Below, in pieces: positions 1 to 9,639 of a DNA stretch of 64,000 nt. This stretch comes from Arenibacter certesii DSM 19833 (GTDB lineage Bacteria; Bacteroidota; Bacteroidia; Flavobacteriales; Flavobacteriaceae). The DNA lies in NCBI RefSeq assembly GCF_000429545.1, contig NZ_KE386914.1, positions 336,032 through 400,031 of the forward strand, given 5' to 3'. Under the pieces are notes generated by a model, which saw nothing but the letters and a program-made list of their open reading frames with translations, was not told the origin of the DNA and did not search any database. Numbering within the stretch: position 1 is the first letter of the stretch; every line of letters starts with the position of its first letter. Position numbers and translations under genes: made by a program.

Positions 1-15
1 AAAGAACTAAAGTTC

Positions 16-40
16 CTTTCCATGATGGAAAGGGGCTTTT
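16..40 (+). terminator. Possible Rho-independent terminator of an upstream plus-strand gene
   Basis: The sequence holds a short stem, CCTTTCC pairing with GGAAAGG around a small ATGAT loop, then GGC and a run of five T. It would end a gene lying left of the window. The upstream gene is not visible, so the assignment rests on the hairpin alone. Confidence 0.5.
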
Positions 41-83
41 TATAAGACAGGTGTTCGTATTTTTGCGAACATCATCTTATAAG
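41..83. other. Two-part hairpin downstream of the GIY-YIG gene
   Basis: An outer stem (TATAAGA at 41-47 with TCTTATA at 75-81) encloses an inner stem (TGTTCG at 52-57 with CGAACA at 66-71) around a T-rich loop. It lies 45 bases past the stop of the minus-strand gene and could help end that transcript. Its function is inferred from structure only. Confidence 0.4.
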
Positions 84-128
84 GTTATTACTTTAGTATT
101 AGCCCATCTCGGCAAGAAACCTAGGAAA

Positions 129-1514
129 TCACTGTAATATCTTTTGGGTTGGTTCTAGGACTATGCTCTTATTATCCTTTTGCCTTAAATATCTTCTTAA
201 AATCTTATGCACGTCATTATTATCTTGCATGCGTATAATGTACGGCACGTATTCTTCAAATTGGGCTAAATTCTTCTTTTTCGGCAAATAACCAAACCCT
301 TTATAAACTCCATTCTCAACCATCACAAAGGATTTCTCATCTTTATGTCTTCCCTCATCTTTAATTATATAAGAGGTATAGGGTTCAACGGTTTGCTCCA
401 AGGCTTTCTCTACCCGTTTATTATAGGATTGCACTGACTCCGCCCCTATACATACTCCATTACAGCTCTTTAAGTGGAAATGGAAACAGGCCCCGGATCC
501 ATTTTGCAACTTGCAATACTTAGGGCAAAGATTATAATCCTTACAGAATTCTTCTAAGTAAGCGCGACATTCAGCTTGACTGTAAAAATTAAAAATTGGT
601 GTTTTTAGGTTGTTTAATCGGTCATAGCTTAGGTTCTCTATCCCATTTTTATCTATATAAGTACCTATCCCGTATCGATAACCTGACCTTTTTTGAGCAC
701 GGTTATATTTTGGAAAGTGCTTTTTAATTTCGTCTGACTCCAGTAAAAAGGCTACTAGTTCGCTCCCCGTAGGCCTATACTCTATTTGTGCCGTTTCAAA
801 ACAGAGTCGCAACTCTTTAAACTCCTTACTATAACTATGACTAAGAACACGCTGTTTTATATCCTTGGCCTTACCGATATAGATAATCTCTCCAACAGAA
901 TTTTTAAAGTAATACACTCCTGTTGCATTGGGTAGCTCGTTTACGGTAGATTTAGGCCATAATGGGGGTTTTACTAACTTGGTGGTCCGGGTCCTCAGTA
1001 AAAACTGAAACGAACTATCTTTATCTATCTTCCATAATTTTTCCAATAATGCAAGCGTCGCCTCTGCACTACCTTCTGCACCCTGCGTACTACAAAAGTT
1101 GATTCCCATATGGCTACACATAGCCCCAAGACTATAACTTTGCTGCCCTGGAATAAGTTTACGCGATAATCTAGCCGTACATATCCTAGAACGTTTGAAC
1201 TCCCCTCCTAGCGAGGTAAATTCGTTTTTTAAACATTGATGAGTATATTTTACAAAGTGAGAAATTATTATACAATCCTGCGTTAGCTCAACTACCCTTT
1301 TGGCAATCTCATAGAACTTTGGGGCAGAAAGTAGCATCTCGTCAGAAATTTCCGAATTTAATGACGGACTGAAACTAATTGGAATTTCAGGATTCACCAA
1401 AGTAGAAAATCGGTCTACAACTTTTATTCCATCGTGAATAAGGATACAGATCTCCGTTATCTTATTATTCTCCCCTCGAAGCCCGGTTGTGGCTATGTGA
1501 ACAATGGCATACAC
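129..1514 (-). CDS. GIY-YIG nuclease fused to a catalytically degenerate DEDDh exonuclease domain
   Basis: This 461-aa protein has the layout of bacterial fusions of a DNA polymerase III epsilon-like 3'-5' exonuclease with a UvrC/Cho-type GIY-YIG endonuclease. The N-terminal fold is recognisable (residues 1-160: ITEICILIHDG, LSRKLIPG, SYSLGAMC). However, the family's D-x-E motif reads H6-x-A8, the FDY aspartate is replaced near T91, and the final H/D pair is Q144/S149, so metal-dependent exonuclease activity should be absent. The GIY-YIG domain (about 195-275) keeps GVYY, YIGKAKD, R222 and E252, so nicking activity is plausible. A Cys-rich tail (about 320-365, SCNGVCIG) resembles the region after the nuclease in UvrC/Cho. 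The family is expected to act in DNA repair. The gene stands alone on the minus strand and starts at ATG 1514. Confidence 0.88.
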   Translation of the reverse strand: MYAIVHIATTGLRGENNKITEICILIHDGIKVVDRFSTLVNPEIPISFSPSLNSEISDEMLLSAPKFYEIAKRVVELTQDCIIISHFVKYTHQCLKNEFTSLGGEFKRSRICTARLSRKLIPGQQSYSLGAMCSHMGINFCSTQGAEGSAEATLALLEKLWKIDKDSSFQFLLRTRTTKLVKPPLWPKSTVNELPNATGVYYFKNSVGEIIYIGKAKDIKQRVLSHSYSKEFKELRLCFETAQIEYRPTGSELVAFLLESDEIKKHFPKYNRAQKRSGYRYGIGTYIDKNGIENLSYDRLNNLKTPIFNFYSQAECRAYLEEFCKDYNLCPKYCKLQNGSGACFHFHLKSCNGVCIGAESVQSYNKRVEKALEQTVEPYTSYIIKDEGRHKDEKSFVMVENGVYKGFGYLPKKKNLAQFEEYVPYIIRMQDNNDVHKILRRYLRQKDNKSIVLEPTQKILQ

Positions 1515-2116
1515 TTAATATTCTACTCTTTAGATTCTGTTTGCTCACATAGTGAGAATTTAATTTGGCTACGCTAACCAGCCCGTTCCATTCAGGCAGG
1601 CCTGCCTGTTGCATTTAACCAGCGTCCAATCGTTATCGATCTGCTTTATCCTATGGATCATTGGCAGTAAAAAAAAGGAAAATACTGGATAAAATTTTAA
1701 ATAAAACAATTTACCTCAACCGATCAATAAACATCTACGATCAGGTTACATTATGGTACTGGATGCTTAATCAGTTCATTCTAGTCTAGTCTTACCGATA
1801 AAAAGCAATGATTCACCCTTTCAATAACTTCTCAATACATCAGTAAGAAAAGTTTTGCAAAATGTAGACCACTATTATTCAGCACCGCGTATTTTGGTTT
1901 ACATAAAAAAAGTAGTATAAAACCAATTCATACAGGTTAAACAAAGTGGGTCACAACACTTATTTCACGTTTCACAACAAACCGAAGTTTCCGTACAACA
2001 TAACCCAAGATTATAGCAATATACTTTATATCCTTACCGTTATAGAGTCTTTTCCTACAGTTGGTAAAAATAGCATTTTATATAACGCTATTATAAAAGT
2101 AAAAGAGTCGATTATC
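1515..2116. other. Non-coding spacer with a 16-bp perfect palindrome
   Basis: This 600-base stretch separates two divergent genes. It contains a perfect palindrome, CAGGCAGGCCTGCCTG, at 1593-1608, in a GC-rich patch unlike its AT-rich surroundings. No exact TAnnTTTG promoter box was found upstream of the adhesin gene. No RNA gene or convincing small ORF was recognised. The frame of the adhesin is open from 1946, but I do not regard that extension as coding. Confidence 0.5.
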
Positions 2117-5100
2117 ATGATGAAAAACTCCATAAAATTAGTGCTTTCCATATTCTTGTTAACCGCAAATATATGGAATGGAAATGCTCAGCTTACTACT
2201 AATATAGAAAATTCCAGTTTTAATAGCTGCGGAGCCAACTTACCCACTAACGAACTAAATCTTGGTAGTTTAGTTCTCACAGAAGCCGTGGCAACAGATT
2301 TTAAAAATGGCACTTACTCTTTTTTTATAGAAGCACCCTCCACTTTTAATATTAATGCAGGTGCAGCCCCTAAAAATGGGAGTGACCTTACATCGGTTTC
2401 TGTAATGCAAGATCCTAATGACACATCCAGATTAAAAGTAACTGTTACTGCAAATGCCCAAACTTCCTTAGACGTTATTACAATAGATAATGTTCGCATA
2501 CAATTAATTTCGCCTGAGACTACAACAGACGGGAAGTTAAAATATAGTCTAGACGGCAATACCAATAATATTAACGGTTTAGAGGATGGCGATGTAATTG
2601 CTACTGTTGGGTTTACCCCATTAAATGGTGGAAACGGAGTAAACCAACAGGTTTGTGCCCTTTCTAACGTACAAGCTATTGGTATTACAGGGTCTAATAT
2701 TACTCAATCTAGAAATTATGTTTGGGAAAAGGAGATAGACGGCACCTGGACTACTATTACAGATTCCAATTATGAAACCTTACCTCTTACTATTGCCAAT
2801 GTAACCAATGGAATAAACAAATATAGACGTTCAACCATCTTTAATCTATATGGGCAGTCCTGTACCCAAGTAAGCACCCCGGCAACAATTACCATAAATC
2901 AAATTACTCCTGGCCGTATTACGCAAGGAGCCTCGCAAACCATTTGTACGGGTGAAACTCCTGAATTGCTAAGCACCCCTGGCGCAGGTGATTTAGCAGT
3001 AACCCCGGGTGGTGAACATAGCTATCAATGGTATAAAAATGATTCGGGATCTTGGGAAGAGATTTCCAACGCTACAGAAAACTTTTATCAGCCCCCCGCC
3101 TTATCTTTTACTACCTCCTATAAAAGAAGGGTAACCAACGTTTTAAACGGATTTAGCTGTTATAAAGAAACACCTTCTATCACTATAACTGTAAGCTCCT
3201 CAATTTTAGGAGGTACGGTATCTAATCAAAACATCTGTTCTCTAGATCAGCTCCAGCTGTTAACTGTTAATAATGGGGACAATGGAACCTATCAGTGGCA
3301 AAAACGCAATGGAGATAATTGGGAAGACATTAGTGGCGCTACCAACATAAGTTACAATGCTGCTAATAACCTAACCCCTGGAGTTCAAGAATTCAGACGA
3401 ATTACCACTGTTTCTGGAGCCAGCTGCCAGGGTATTAGTACCGTAGCTACCATTACATATACCAGTTTCACTGTAGGAAGTATTACCGGTGCCGAAACCA
3501 TTTGTTATAATCAGATTCCTTCTAAGTTAACCTCGGAAACTAATGCATCAGGATCTGGTTCCATTTCCTACCAATGGGAACAATTTGATGGCAATGGATG
3601 GATGGTTATTTCCGGTGCCAACAATGCGGAATACCAACCTACTGCACTTACACAAACTACGCGATACAGAAGACAGGACAAAATAGAACTAAACGGACAT
3701 AACTGTTTCGATTATTCCAATGAAATAGAAATTACCGTTCTCCAAAAAATCCTGGGAGGAACTGCTAGCTCAGATCAAACCCTTTGTAATGGAGAATACC
3801 CTGAATCAATTACTGTAATCAACGGCACTCCCCCTGGAACCAATATTACCTACCAATGGCAATCTATGACTACCGGGAATTTTACCAATATTAATGGGGA
3901 AACTAGTGCTACTCTTAGTTTTGCCAATACTCTGGAGACTACTACCACCTTTAGAAGGCAAACTATAATATCTGATAATAACAGTGTCTGTTACGAAAAT
4001 TCTACAGAAAGCACGGTATATATTAACCAGATAAGTGTTGGAACAATAGGAAACAATCAGGATGTATGTGAGGGACAGCAGCCAGCTACAATTATTGCGC
4101 TAGGCAAAACAACAACGCCTGGAAATTTAACCTATGCCTGGGAAGCATCTACGGATAACGGACTGAGTTGGTCAACTATTCCCACAGCTATAGGAACTAC
4201 CTATACACCAGAAATCCTAACGATTTCCACTAAGTTTAGGCGGAAAGATTCAAGCACATATAATGGCACACTTTGTACGAAAAATACTAATGAAGTGGTT
4301 ATTAACGTAGCTGGAGCAATCTCTGGCGGAGAGGGATCCAAAGATCAAGTGGTATGTGAAGGCGAAGCTCCTGAAAGCGTAACCATTGTTAATGGTACCC
4401 CTGCTGGAACAGGTATAAACTTCCAGTGGTATTCTTCTATCGATAATATTAATTATTCAATAATTAAAGGTGAAACTGGGGAAAAACTAAATTTTGCAAA
4501 TGGACTAACGAAATCTACCTATTTTAAAAGACATATAACCAATACAAACAATGGTTTTGCCTGTGAGGCATTTAGTACACCTACATTGGTTACTTTACTA
4601 AGTTTAACACCTGGAAGTATAGCAGATACTCAGACCGTTTGTGGCACTGAGAACATTCCTCCGCTTATCAGTATTGAGAATGCAACTTCTAATGGAACCA
4701 TTACTTATTCTTGGCAAAGTTCCGCTGATGGGGAGATTTGGGAGGATATTGCCAATGAAAATCAACCAACCTATACCCCTAACAATTCTGGGGAAATACA
4801 AACCTATTATAGGAGGATTGCTACTAGTACCTTGGAGTTAACCACTTGTGAAGCCATAACCACGCCAATACTAGTTTATCTTAATAAATTTAAAGATCCA
4901 GAGGCTCACAGAATAACCTTTTCTTCAGGTGGAACAGGAAGCACCACTGTATGTAACGAAGGTGATCCACAGCCTTTTAGCGTGAATTTTCCGCTTATCG
5001 CTTCTGGTGAATTAACGCATCAATGGCAAATTTCCGCTAATAATATAAGTTTTACCAATATTGCTGGAGCCACCGATAGTTCTTATGATCCACCAATCGT

Positions 5101-8100
5101 AACTCAGGACAATTACTATAGAAGAATCACTACCTCTACTTTAAACGGCGTCACTTGTAGCCATACCAGCAACGTTCTTCTAATTTTAAACGGTGGAAAT
5201 GCTACGGGAGGAATCATTGGAACAACTCACGCCAACGGAAGTAACGGCACAAATGAAGAAGTGATCTGCAAAGGGGATATTCCAAGTGAAATTGAACAAC
5301 TGGAAGCTTCTACCGGAGATGATATTATTACCCATAAATGGTTTGCTAATGGTAGCTTAATACCTGGAGCCACCAATGTAAACTATATTCCTACAAATCC
5401 GGTAAATAAAACTACAACCTATATAAGAGCAACTACCAACACTGATATTAATGGTGTAGAGTGCACTGTAAACAGTAACCCTATCACTGTTTTGGTACCA
5501 CAGGCCGATAACCTAGGTCCAGACATCACTTTATGTTATAATGATACATTACCCCCTTTGGGCAACATTAGCGCCATAGAAGGGCTCCCTTATTTAAATT
5601 TTCAATGGTACCAATCTAATGACAACATTGTATTTACCCCAATTGTAGGGGCAACAAATGCCACGTATTCACCTGGGAGCGTCCTATCAGCAGACAAATA
5701 TTACCGTAGGGATTACCAAGCTACTGTAGATAATATTATATGTGGCCCTTATGTACAAAGCAATGTCATTAGAGTTTTCATTAATGATGTGGATGGAGGT
5801 ACTATTTATGGAGATCAGAAAATTTGCTTTGGGGACGACCCTAGCTTATTGGGAAGTACGGTTGATGGAACTGCCGACGGAGTTCTAAAATATCAATGGT
5901 ATTCCTCTGTTGATAACGCAACTTGGGGGCTAATAAAGGGGGCAATTAACGGTACTTATGACCCTAAACCTGGCAACTACCCAACAACTTATTTTAAAAG
6001 AACCACTATATCAACCCTCAACAGAGTAGTATGTAAGGAAGATAGTAATGTAATAGTAGTGCAAGTTGCAGATGAACTATTACCAGGCACTCTTAGCAAC
6101 GATCAAACTATTTGTGAAGGCAATGTCCCAAACACCTTATCTGTTTCTGGAGCCAGCAATTTTCCGGATCAAAGTTATAAGTGGTTGGTTTCTATAGACG
6201 GTAATACTTGGACCGATACTGGTGCAACTACTGCAACCTATACCCCACCTACGCCTACCGAAACAAAATATTACAAGCGAACGATTACTAGGACTACATT
6301 AGGTGATATAACCTGTACGGTAGAAACAAATCCGGTTAAAATATCGTATAACGTGGTTAATGCTGGAATAATAGCCGATAACCAATCTGTTTGTATGGGC
6401 GACCAGCCCCTTGCCATAGTAGAACTTGAATCTGCTATAGGAGCAGGTGTGTTAACCTATCAGTGGTGGTCCTCAGAAGATAACCAAACCTATAATCCGG
6501 TTACCAATGCCAAGCAACCAAACTATACTCCGCCTACTACTTTAACAAAATCTACTTACTATAAGAGAGTAGTCACTAGTACCTTAAACGAAGTAGCTTG
6601 TTCTGATGAAACATCACCTATTTTAGTTACGGTTATTCCCTACCCCTTTATAAATAATGATTTAATAATAGCCAATGACATAACCAACGTTAGTTGCTTT
6701 GGTGGAAATGATGGAAGCATAATTATCCCAAACGACAGGATTACGGGTGGAAATAGCGCCCAAAAACAGATTAATACCATCTCTCTTTTTGGAAATCCCA
6801 CTCTAGGCAATAAGTACAGCCTAATAATAAACGGAATTGCTTATGAACATCAGGTTACCTTAAACGGTATTAATCAGCCTCAAAATAACAATGAAGTTGC
6901 CGCTGCCCTTTCACAAAAAGTAAACATTGCCTCAGGAGCCAAAATGAGCGCTGTAAGTGCAACCGCTAATTTCAACGAGATTATAGTAACCGCTAAAGTA
7001 GAAGGCATTAGCTTTACGGTGTATGCTAGTACAGGAAGCGACTCTAATGTAAGTGCTTCCAATGTACTTACCCAAGCGAATGGAGTTGCCAATACATATG
7101 AATGGACGAAAGTTGGGGATCCAGATTTTACCACATCAACCCTTAGTATAAGCGACTTGCAAGCAGGAGTATATCAATTAGCGGTTTATAACGAATTCTG
7201 TGGTACTACCTCCTTGCCTTACCTAGTGTCCGAGCCAGAGAAATTAACGCTTACTATTGGCGATACTTGTAATACGGTTATTACTGCGAATAGTACTGGC
7301 GGTGTTGCGCCCTTTACTTTTACATTAACTAGGCCAAATGGTACCACTATGGTGCAAACGTCTAACAACCCCAATGTAACCTATACCGATTTAACAGGCG
7401 GTGCCAACTATACGGTTACTGTACAGGATGCTTCTTGCGATGTTTCTGTATCACAGGCTGTTACTCTGCCCATGGGGTTGAATTTTGATGAAGCATCCAT
7501 AGAAGTGAAAAATGTGAGCTGTTTTGGTCAAAGTGACGGGTCAATAAGCTTAAACATTGGCACTACCACAGTTACTGGCGGATTCCCTCCATATAATTTT
7601 AGCTGGACGGGCCCCAATAACACTACTTATACTACAGAAAACATTAAAAATTTATTGCCAGGTGTTTACGTTCTGTCCGTTACAGATCAGATTGGATGCT
7701 CTACCACTTATACCGCTAATGTGGCTTCTAAAGGGATCTTGGAATTTAGTAGTGTGCAGGTAGTAAATGAACAATTACAGTGTGCTGGAGATTCTAATGC
7801 CGAAATTAACATTCAAATTAAGTCGGACCCAAGCAGTCAACTACAAATAAACTGGCTTAAGAATGGTACTAGCTATGCCACCAACACAACCCACATTAAC
7901 CATTTAGGTGGTGGTACTTATGAGGTAGTGGTAACCGATACAAATAGTGATCCCAACGCCCCATGTACTATCCGAAAGACATTTTCAATAAATGCTCCCG
8001 AAGTGTTCGATGCTTTTGAAGGGGGATCAAAGAGTACAAGTTGTTTCGATCTAAATGTAGGAAGGTCATTTACTATAAGGGTACAAGGTGGTACTGCTCC

Positions 8101-9637
8101 CTATCAATATACCTTAGATAATGAAACTGCGGTACTATTTAATACCAAGGAAACCACTATAAATGGTCTTAATAACGATAGTCATATAATAACTGTAACC
8201 GATGCCAATCAATGTAAAGTAAAAAGCTTTCGCTTAGATGATTATCAAGCATTGACTTATACGGGAACCAAGGATGTTACCTTAGCTCCGTGTGAAGTAG
8301 ATTATGATTTTGTTTTAGATACCAACTTCGTAACGGGTGGTACTCCTTTTATGGACACCAATAATACTCCCTATTACTTATATGATTGGACAGGTCCCAA
8401 TAACTTTATTGCCCAAGATGTTACCAGCTTTACAGCTATTCCGGGCACCTATACCCTAACTATTACCGATAGTAAGGATTGTACATCACAACAAATCCAG
8501 TTTAACTTTAAAACCGCCTATGCTCCACTTGTAGTTAATAAGGATATAACATCGGTAAGTTGTGGGTCTACAAAAGATGGCGCTATATCCATTGCCGTTA
8601 GTGGCGGATCTAGACCTTATTCTTTAATCTGGGAAAAGGAAGTAGCTGGTAACCCTGATCCAGAATTTGCAACCATAGGACAAAATATAACCCAGTTGAG
8701 TAATTTGGAGGAGGGAAGATACAGACTCACCATAACCAGTTCTATTGATGGATGTACCAAGGAGAATCCCTCTTATTACTACAGAGAAATAATCCACATA
8801 AAGAAAACCGAGTCCCTAAAACTCTTGGACGGCCCATATTTAGATGAAGCCTTATGCTTAGGAAATCCGGGGAAAATTTCAGTATCGATTTTTAATACTC
8901 AGGGTGGCGATTTAAGCTTCTACTATAACAACGCATTAATGCCATCGGTAAAAACAGGCGCAGACACCTACAGCATTCAAATTGCAACTCCGATGGAGAA
9001 TGCCATGCTAAACGTAGTGAACGATCAGGGATGTGGGTTTATACTCCCCATAAGTACTGGAGTAGCAGAACCCGTATTTAGTTATAATTCTGCTGAATTC
9101 GAAATTACCGGTCTCTTATTGGCTAAAGAAGAAATAAGATTCAGCATTAATAGTGAAGGGTATAGTAGAGCAAGGTGGGATTTTGGTGACGGTACTCCTG
9201 TTATGGATATAAATCCGAACATTGAAGGCTCTTTGGTTTCACATAAATACAGCTATCCCGGTAAGTTTATTACTGCCCTAACCCTTTATAACGAACAGGG
9301 ATGTAGTAAAACAGTACAGCAGACCTTACAGATTGGTAAAGGCTTTGATGTAATGTTCCCTAATGTATTCTCTGCCAATGCCGATGGTATAAACGATTAT
9401 TTCCAGGGAGAGTTTACAGGACTAGCATCCTTTACCTTCCAAATTTTTGATATGTGGGGCAGCCTAGTTTATAGCGTAGCCTATGACTATAACAATATGC
9501 CGGTGAACTGGGGTTGGAACGGAAATTATAGTACTGGGAAACCCTATGAAAATAAATCATTCCGATACTTGTTTATAGGGACTACCAAAGAAAATAATCA
9601 AATCACAAAAACTGGCGAAGCCTCAATATTAAGATAG
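2117..9637 (+). CDS. Giant T9SS-exported repeat adhesin with type-B sorting domain
   Basis: The frame is open from 1946, but translation most likely starts at the Met-Met pair at 2117/2120, which opens a clear signal peptide (MMKNSIKLVLSIF to GNAQ). That gives about 2,506 aa. After a non-repeat N-terminus come about 14 Ig-like repeats of 90-100 aa. Each has a QTICEG-like start, a YQW core, a TTYYRR-type strand and an NGxxC end, with paired Cys. SprB-type repeats follow (NVSCFGGNDGSI, NVSCFGQSDGSI, SVSCGSTKDGAI; about nt 6690-8700), then a PKD-like segment (WDFGDGTP, nt 9177). The end is a CHU_C / T9SS type-B sorting domain (FPNVFSANADGINDYF, IFDMWG, terminal GEASILR). It should be anchored on or released from the cell surface and may act in adhesion or gliding. 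The PorP/SprF gene follows after two bases. The ligand is unknown. Confidence 0.93.
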   Translation: MMKNSIKLVLSIFLLTANIWNGNAQLTTNIENSSFNSCGANLPTNELNLGSLVLTEAVATDFKNGTYSFFIEAPSTFNINAGAAPKNGSDLTSVSVMQDPNDTSRLKVTVTANAQTSLDVITIDNVRIQLISPETTTDGKLKYSLDGNTNNINGLEDGDVIATVGFTPLNGGNGVNQQVCALSNVQAIGITGSNITQSRNYVWEKEIDGTWTTITDSNYETLPLTIANVTNGINKYRRSTIFNLYGQSCTQVSTPATITINQITPGRITQGASQTICTGETPELLSTPGAGDLAVTPGGEHSYQWYKNDSGSWEEISNATENFYQPPALSFTTSYKRRVTNVLNGFSCYKETPSITITVSSSILGGTVSNQNICSLDQLQLLTVNNGDNGTYQWQKRNGDNWEDISGATNISYNAANNLTPGVQEFRRITTVSGASCQGISTVATITYTSFTVGSITGAETICYNQIPSKLTSETNASGSGSISYQWEQFDGNGWMVISGANNAEYQPTALTQTTRYRRQDKIELNGHNCFDYSNEIEITVLQKILGGTASSDQTLCNGEYPESITVINGTPPGTNITYQWQSMTTGNFTNINGETSATLSFANTLETTTTFRRQTIISDNNSVCYENSTESTVYINQISVGTIGNNQDVCEGQQPATIIALGKTTTPGNLTYAWEASTDNGLSWSTIPTAIGTTYTPEILTISTKFRRKDSSTYNGTLCTKNTNEVVINVAGAISGGEGSKDQVVCEGEAPESVTIVNGTPAGTGINFQWYSSIDNINYSIIKGETGEKLNFANGLTKSTYFKRHITNTNNGFACEAFSTPTLVTLLSLTPGSIADTQTVCGTENIPPLISIENATSNGTITYSWQSSADGEIWEDIANENQPTYTPNNSGEIQTYYRRIATSTLELTTCEAITTPILVYLNKFKDPEAHRITFSSGGTGSTTVCNEGDPQPFSVNFPLIASGELTHQWQISANNISFTNIAGATDSSYDPPIVTQDNYYRRITTSTLNGVTCSHTSNVLLILNGGNATGGIIGTTHANGSNGTNEEVICKGDIPSEIEQLEASTGDDIITHKWFANGSLIPGATNVNYIPTNPVNKTTTYIRATTNTDINGVECTVNSNPITVLVPQADNLGPDITLCYNDTLPPLGNISAIEGLPYLNFQWYQSNDNIVFTPIVGATNATYSPGSVLSADKYYRRDYQATVDNIICGPYVQSNVIRVFINDVDGGTIYGDQKICFGDDPSLLGSTVDGTADGVLKYQWYSSVDNATWGLIKGAINGTYDPKPGNYPTTYFKRTTISTLNRVVCKEDSNVIVVQVADELLPGTLSNDQTICEGNVPNTLSVSGASNFPDQSYKWLVSIDGNTWTDTGATTATYTPPTPTETKYYKRTITRTTLGDITCTVETNPVKISYNVVNAGIIADNQSVCMGDQPLAIVELESAIGAGVLTYQWWSSEDNQTYNPVTNAKQPNYTPPTTLTKSTYYKRVVTSTLNEVACSDETSPILVTVIPYPFINNDLIIANDITNVSCFGGNDGSIIIPNDRITGGNSAQKQINTISLFGNPTLGNKYSLIINGIAYEHQVTLNGINQPQNNNEVAAALSQKVNIASGAKMSAVSATANFNEIIVTAKVEGISFTVYASTGSDSNVSASNVLTQANGVANTYEWTKVGDPDFTTSTLSISDLQAGVYQLAVYNEFCGTTSLPYLVSEPEKLTLTIGDTCNTVITANSTGGVAPFTFTLTRPNGTTMVQTSNNPNVTYTDLTGGANYTVTVQDASCDVSVSQAVTLPMGLNFDEASIEVKNVSCFGQSDGSISLNIGTTTVTGGFPPYNFSWTGPNNTTYTTENIKNLLPGVYVLSVTDQIGCSTTYTANVASKGILEFSSVQVVNEQLQCAGDSNAEINIQIKSDPSSQLQINWLKNGTSYATNTTHINHLGGGTYEVVVTDTNSDPNAPCTIRKTFSINAPEVFDAFEGGSKSTSCFDLNVGRSFTIRVQGGTAPYQYTLDNETAVLFNTKETTINGLNNDSHIITVTDANQCKVKSFRLDDYQALTYTGTKDVTLAPCEVDYDFVLDTNFVTGGTPFMDTNNTPYYLYDWTGPNNFIAQDVTSFTAIPGTYTLTITDSKDCTSQQIQFNFKTAYAPLVVNKDITSVSCGSTKDGAISIAVSGGSRPYSLIWEKEVAGNPDPEFATIGQNITQLSNLEEGRYRLTITSSIDGCTKENPSYYYREIIHIKKTESLKLLDGPYLDEALCLGNPGKISVSIFNTQGGDLSFYYNNALMPSVKTGADTYSIQIATPMENAMLNVVNDQGCGFILPISTGVAEPVFSYNSAEFEITGLLLAKEEIRFSINSEGYSRARWDFGDGTPVMDINPNIEGSLVSHKYSYPGKFITALTLYNEQGCSKTVQQTLQIGKGFDVMFPNVFSANADGINDYFQGEFTGLASFTFQIFDMWGSLVYSVAYDYNNMPVNWGWNGNYSTGKPYENKSFRYLFIGTTKENNQITKTGEASILR
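6760..7095 (+). other. Extra domain inserted inside the first SprB-type repeat
   Basis: Between the repeat opening (SCFGGNDGSIIIPNDRITGG) and its expected closing strand (YEWTKVGDP) lie about 110 residues unlike the flanking repeats. They contain LGNKYSLIINGIAYEHQV, then EVAAALSQKVN and ISFTVYAST. This resembles the short 'YxLxINGxxYxxxV ... VAxALAxxIN' modules found in other large surface proteins. The reading frame is continuous, so it is an in-frame insertion and not a frameshift. The family name is uncertain. Confidence 0.55.
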
Positions 9638-9639
9638 CG

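Noticed and set aside
1946..2116. N-terminal extension of the giant adhesin frame
   Set aside because: A clear signal peptide begins only at 2117, and the 57 extra residues would hide it.
4604..4841. Short ORFs on both strands inside the adhesin, and similar short frames inside other genes
   Set aside because: They are shadows of a gene with clear domains in the main frame.
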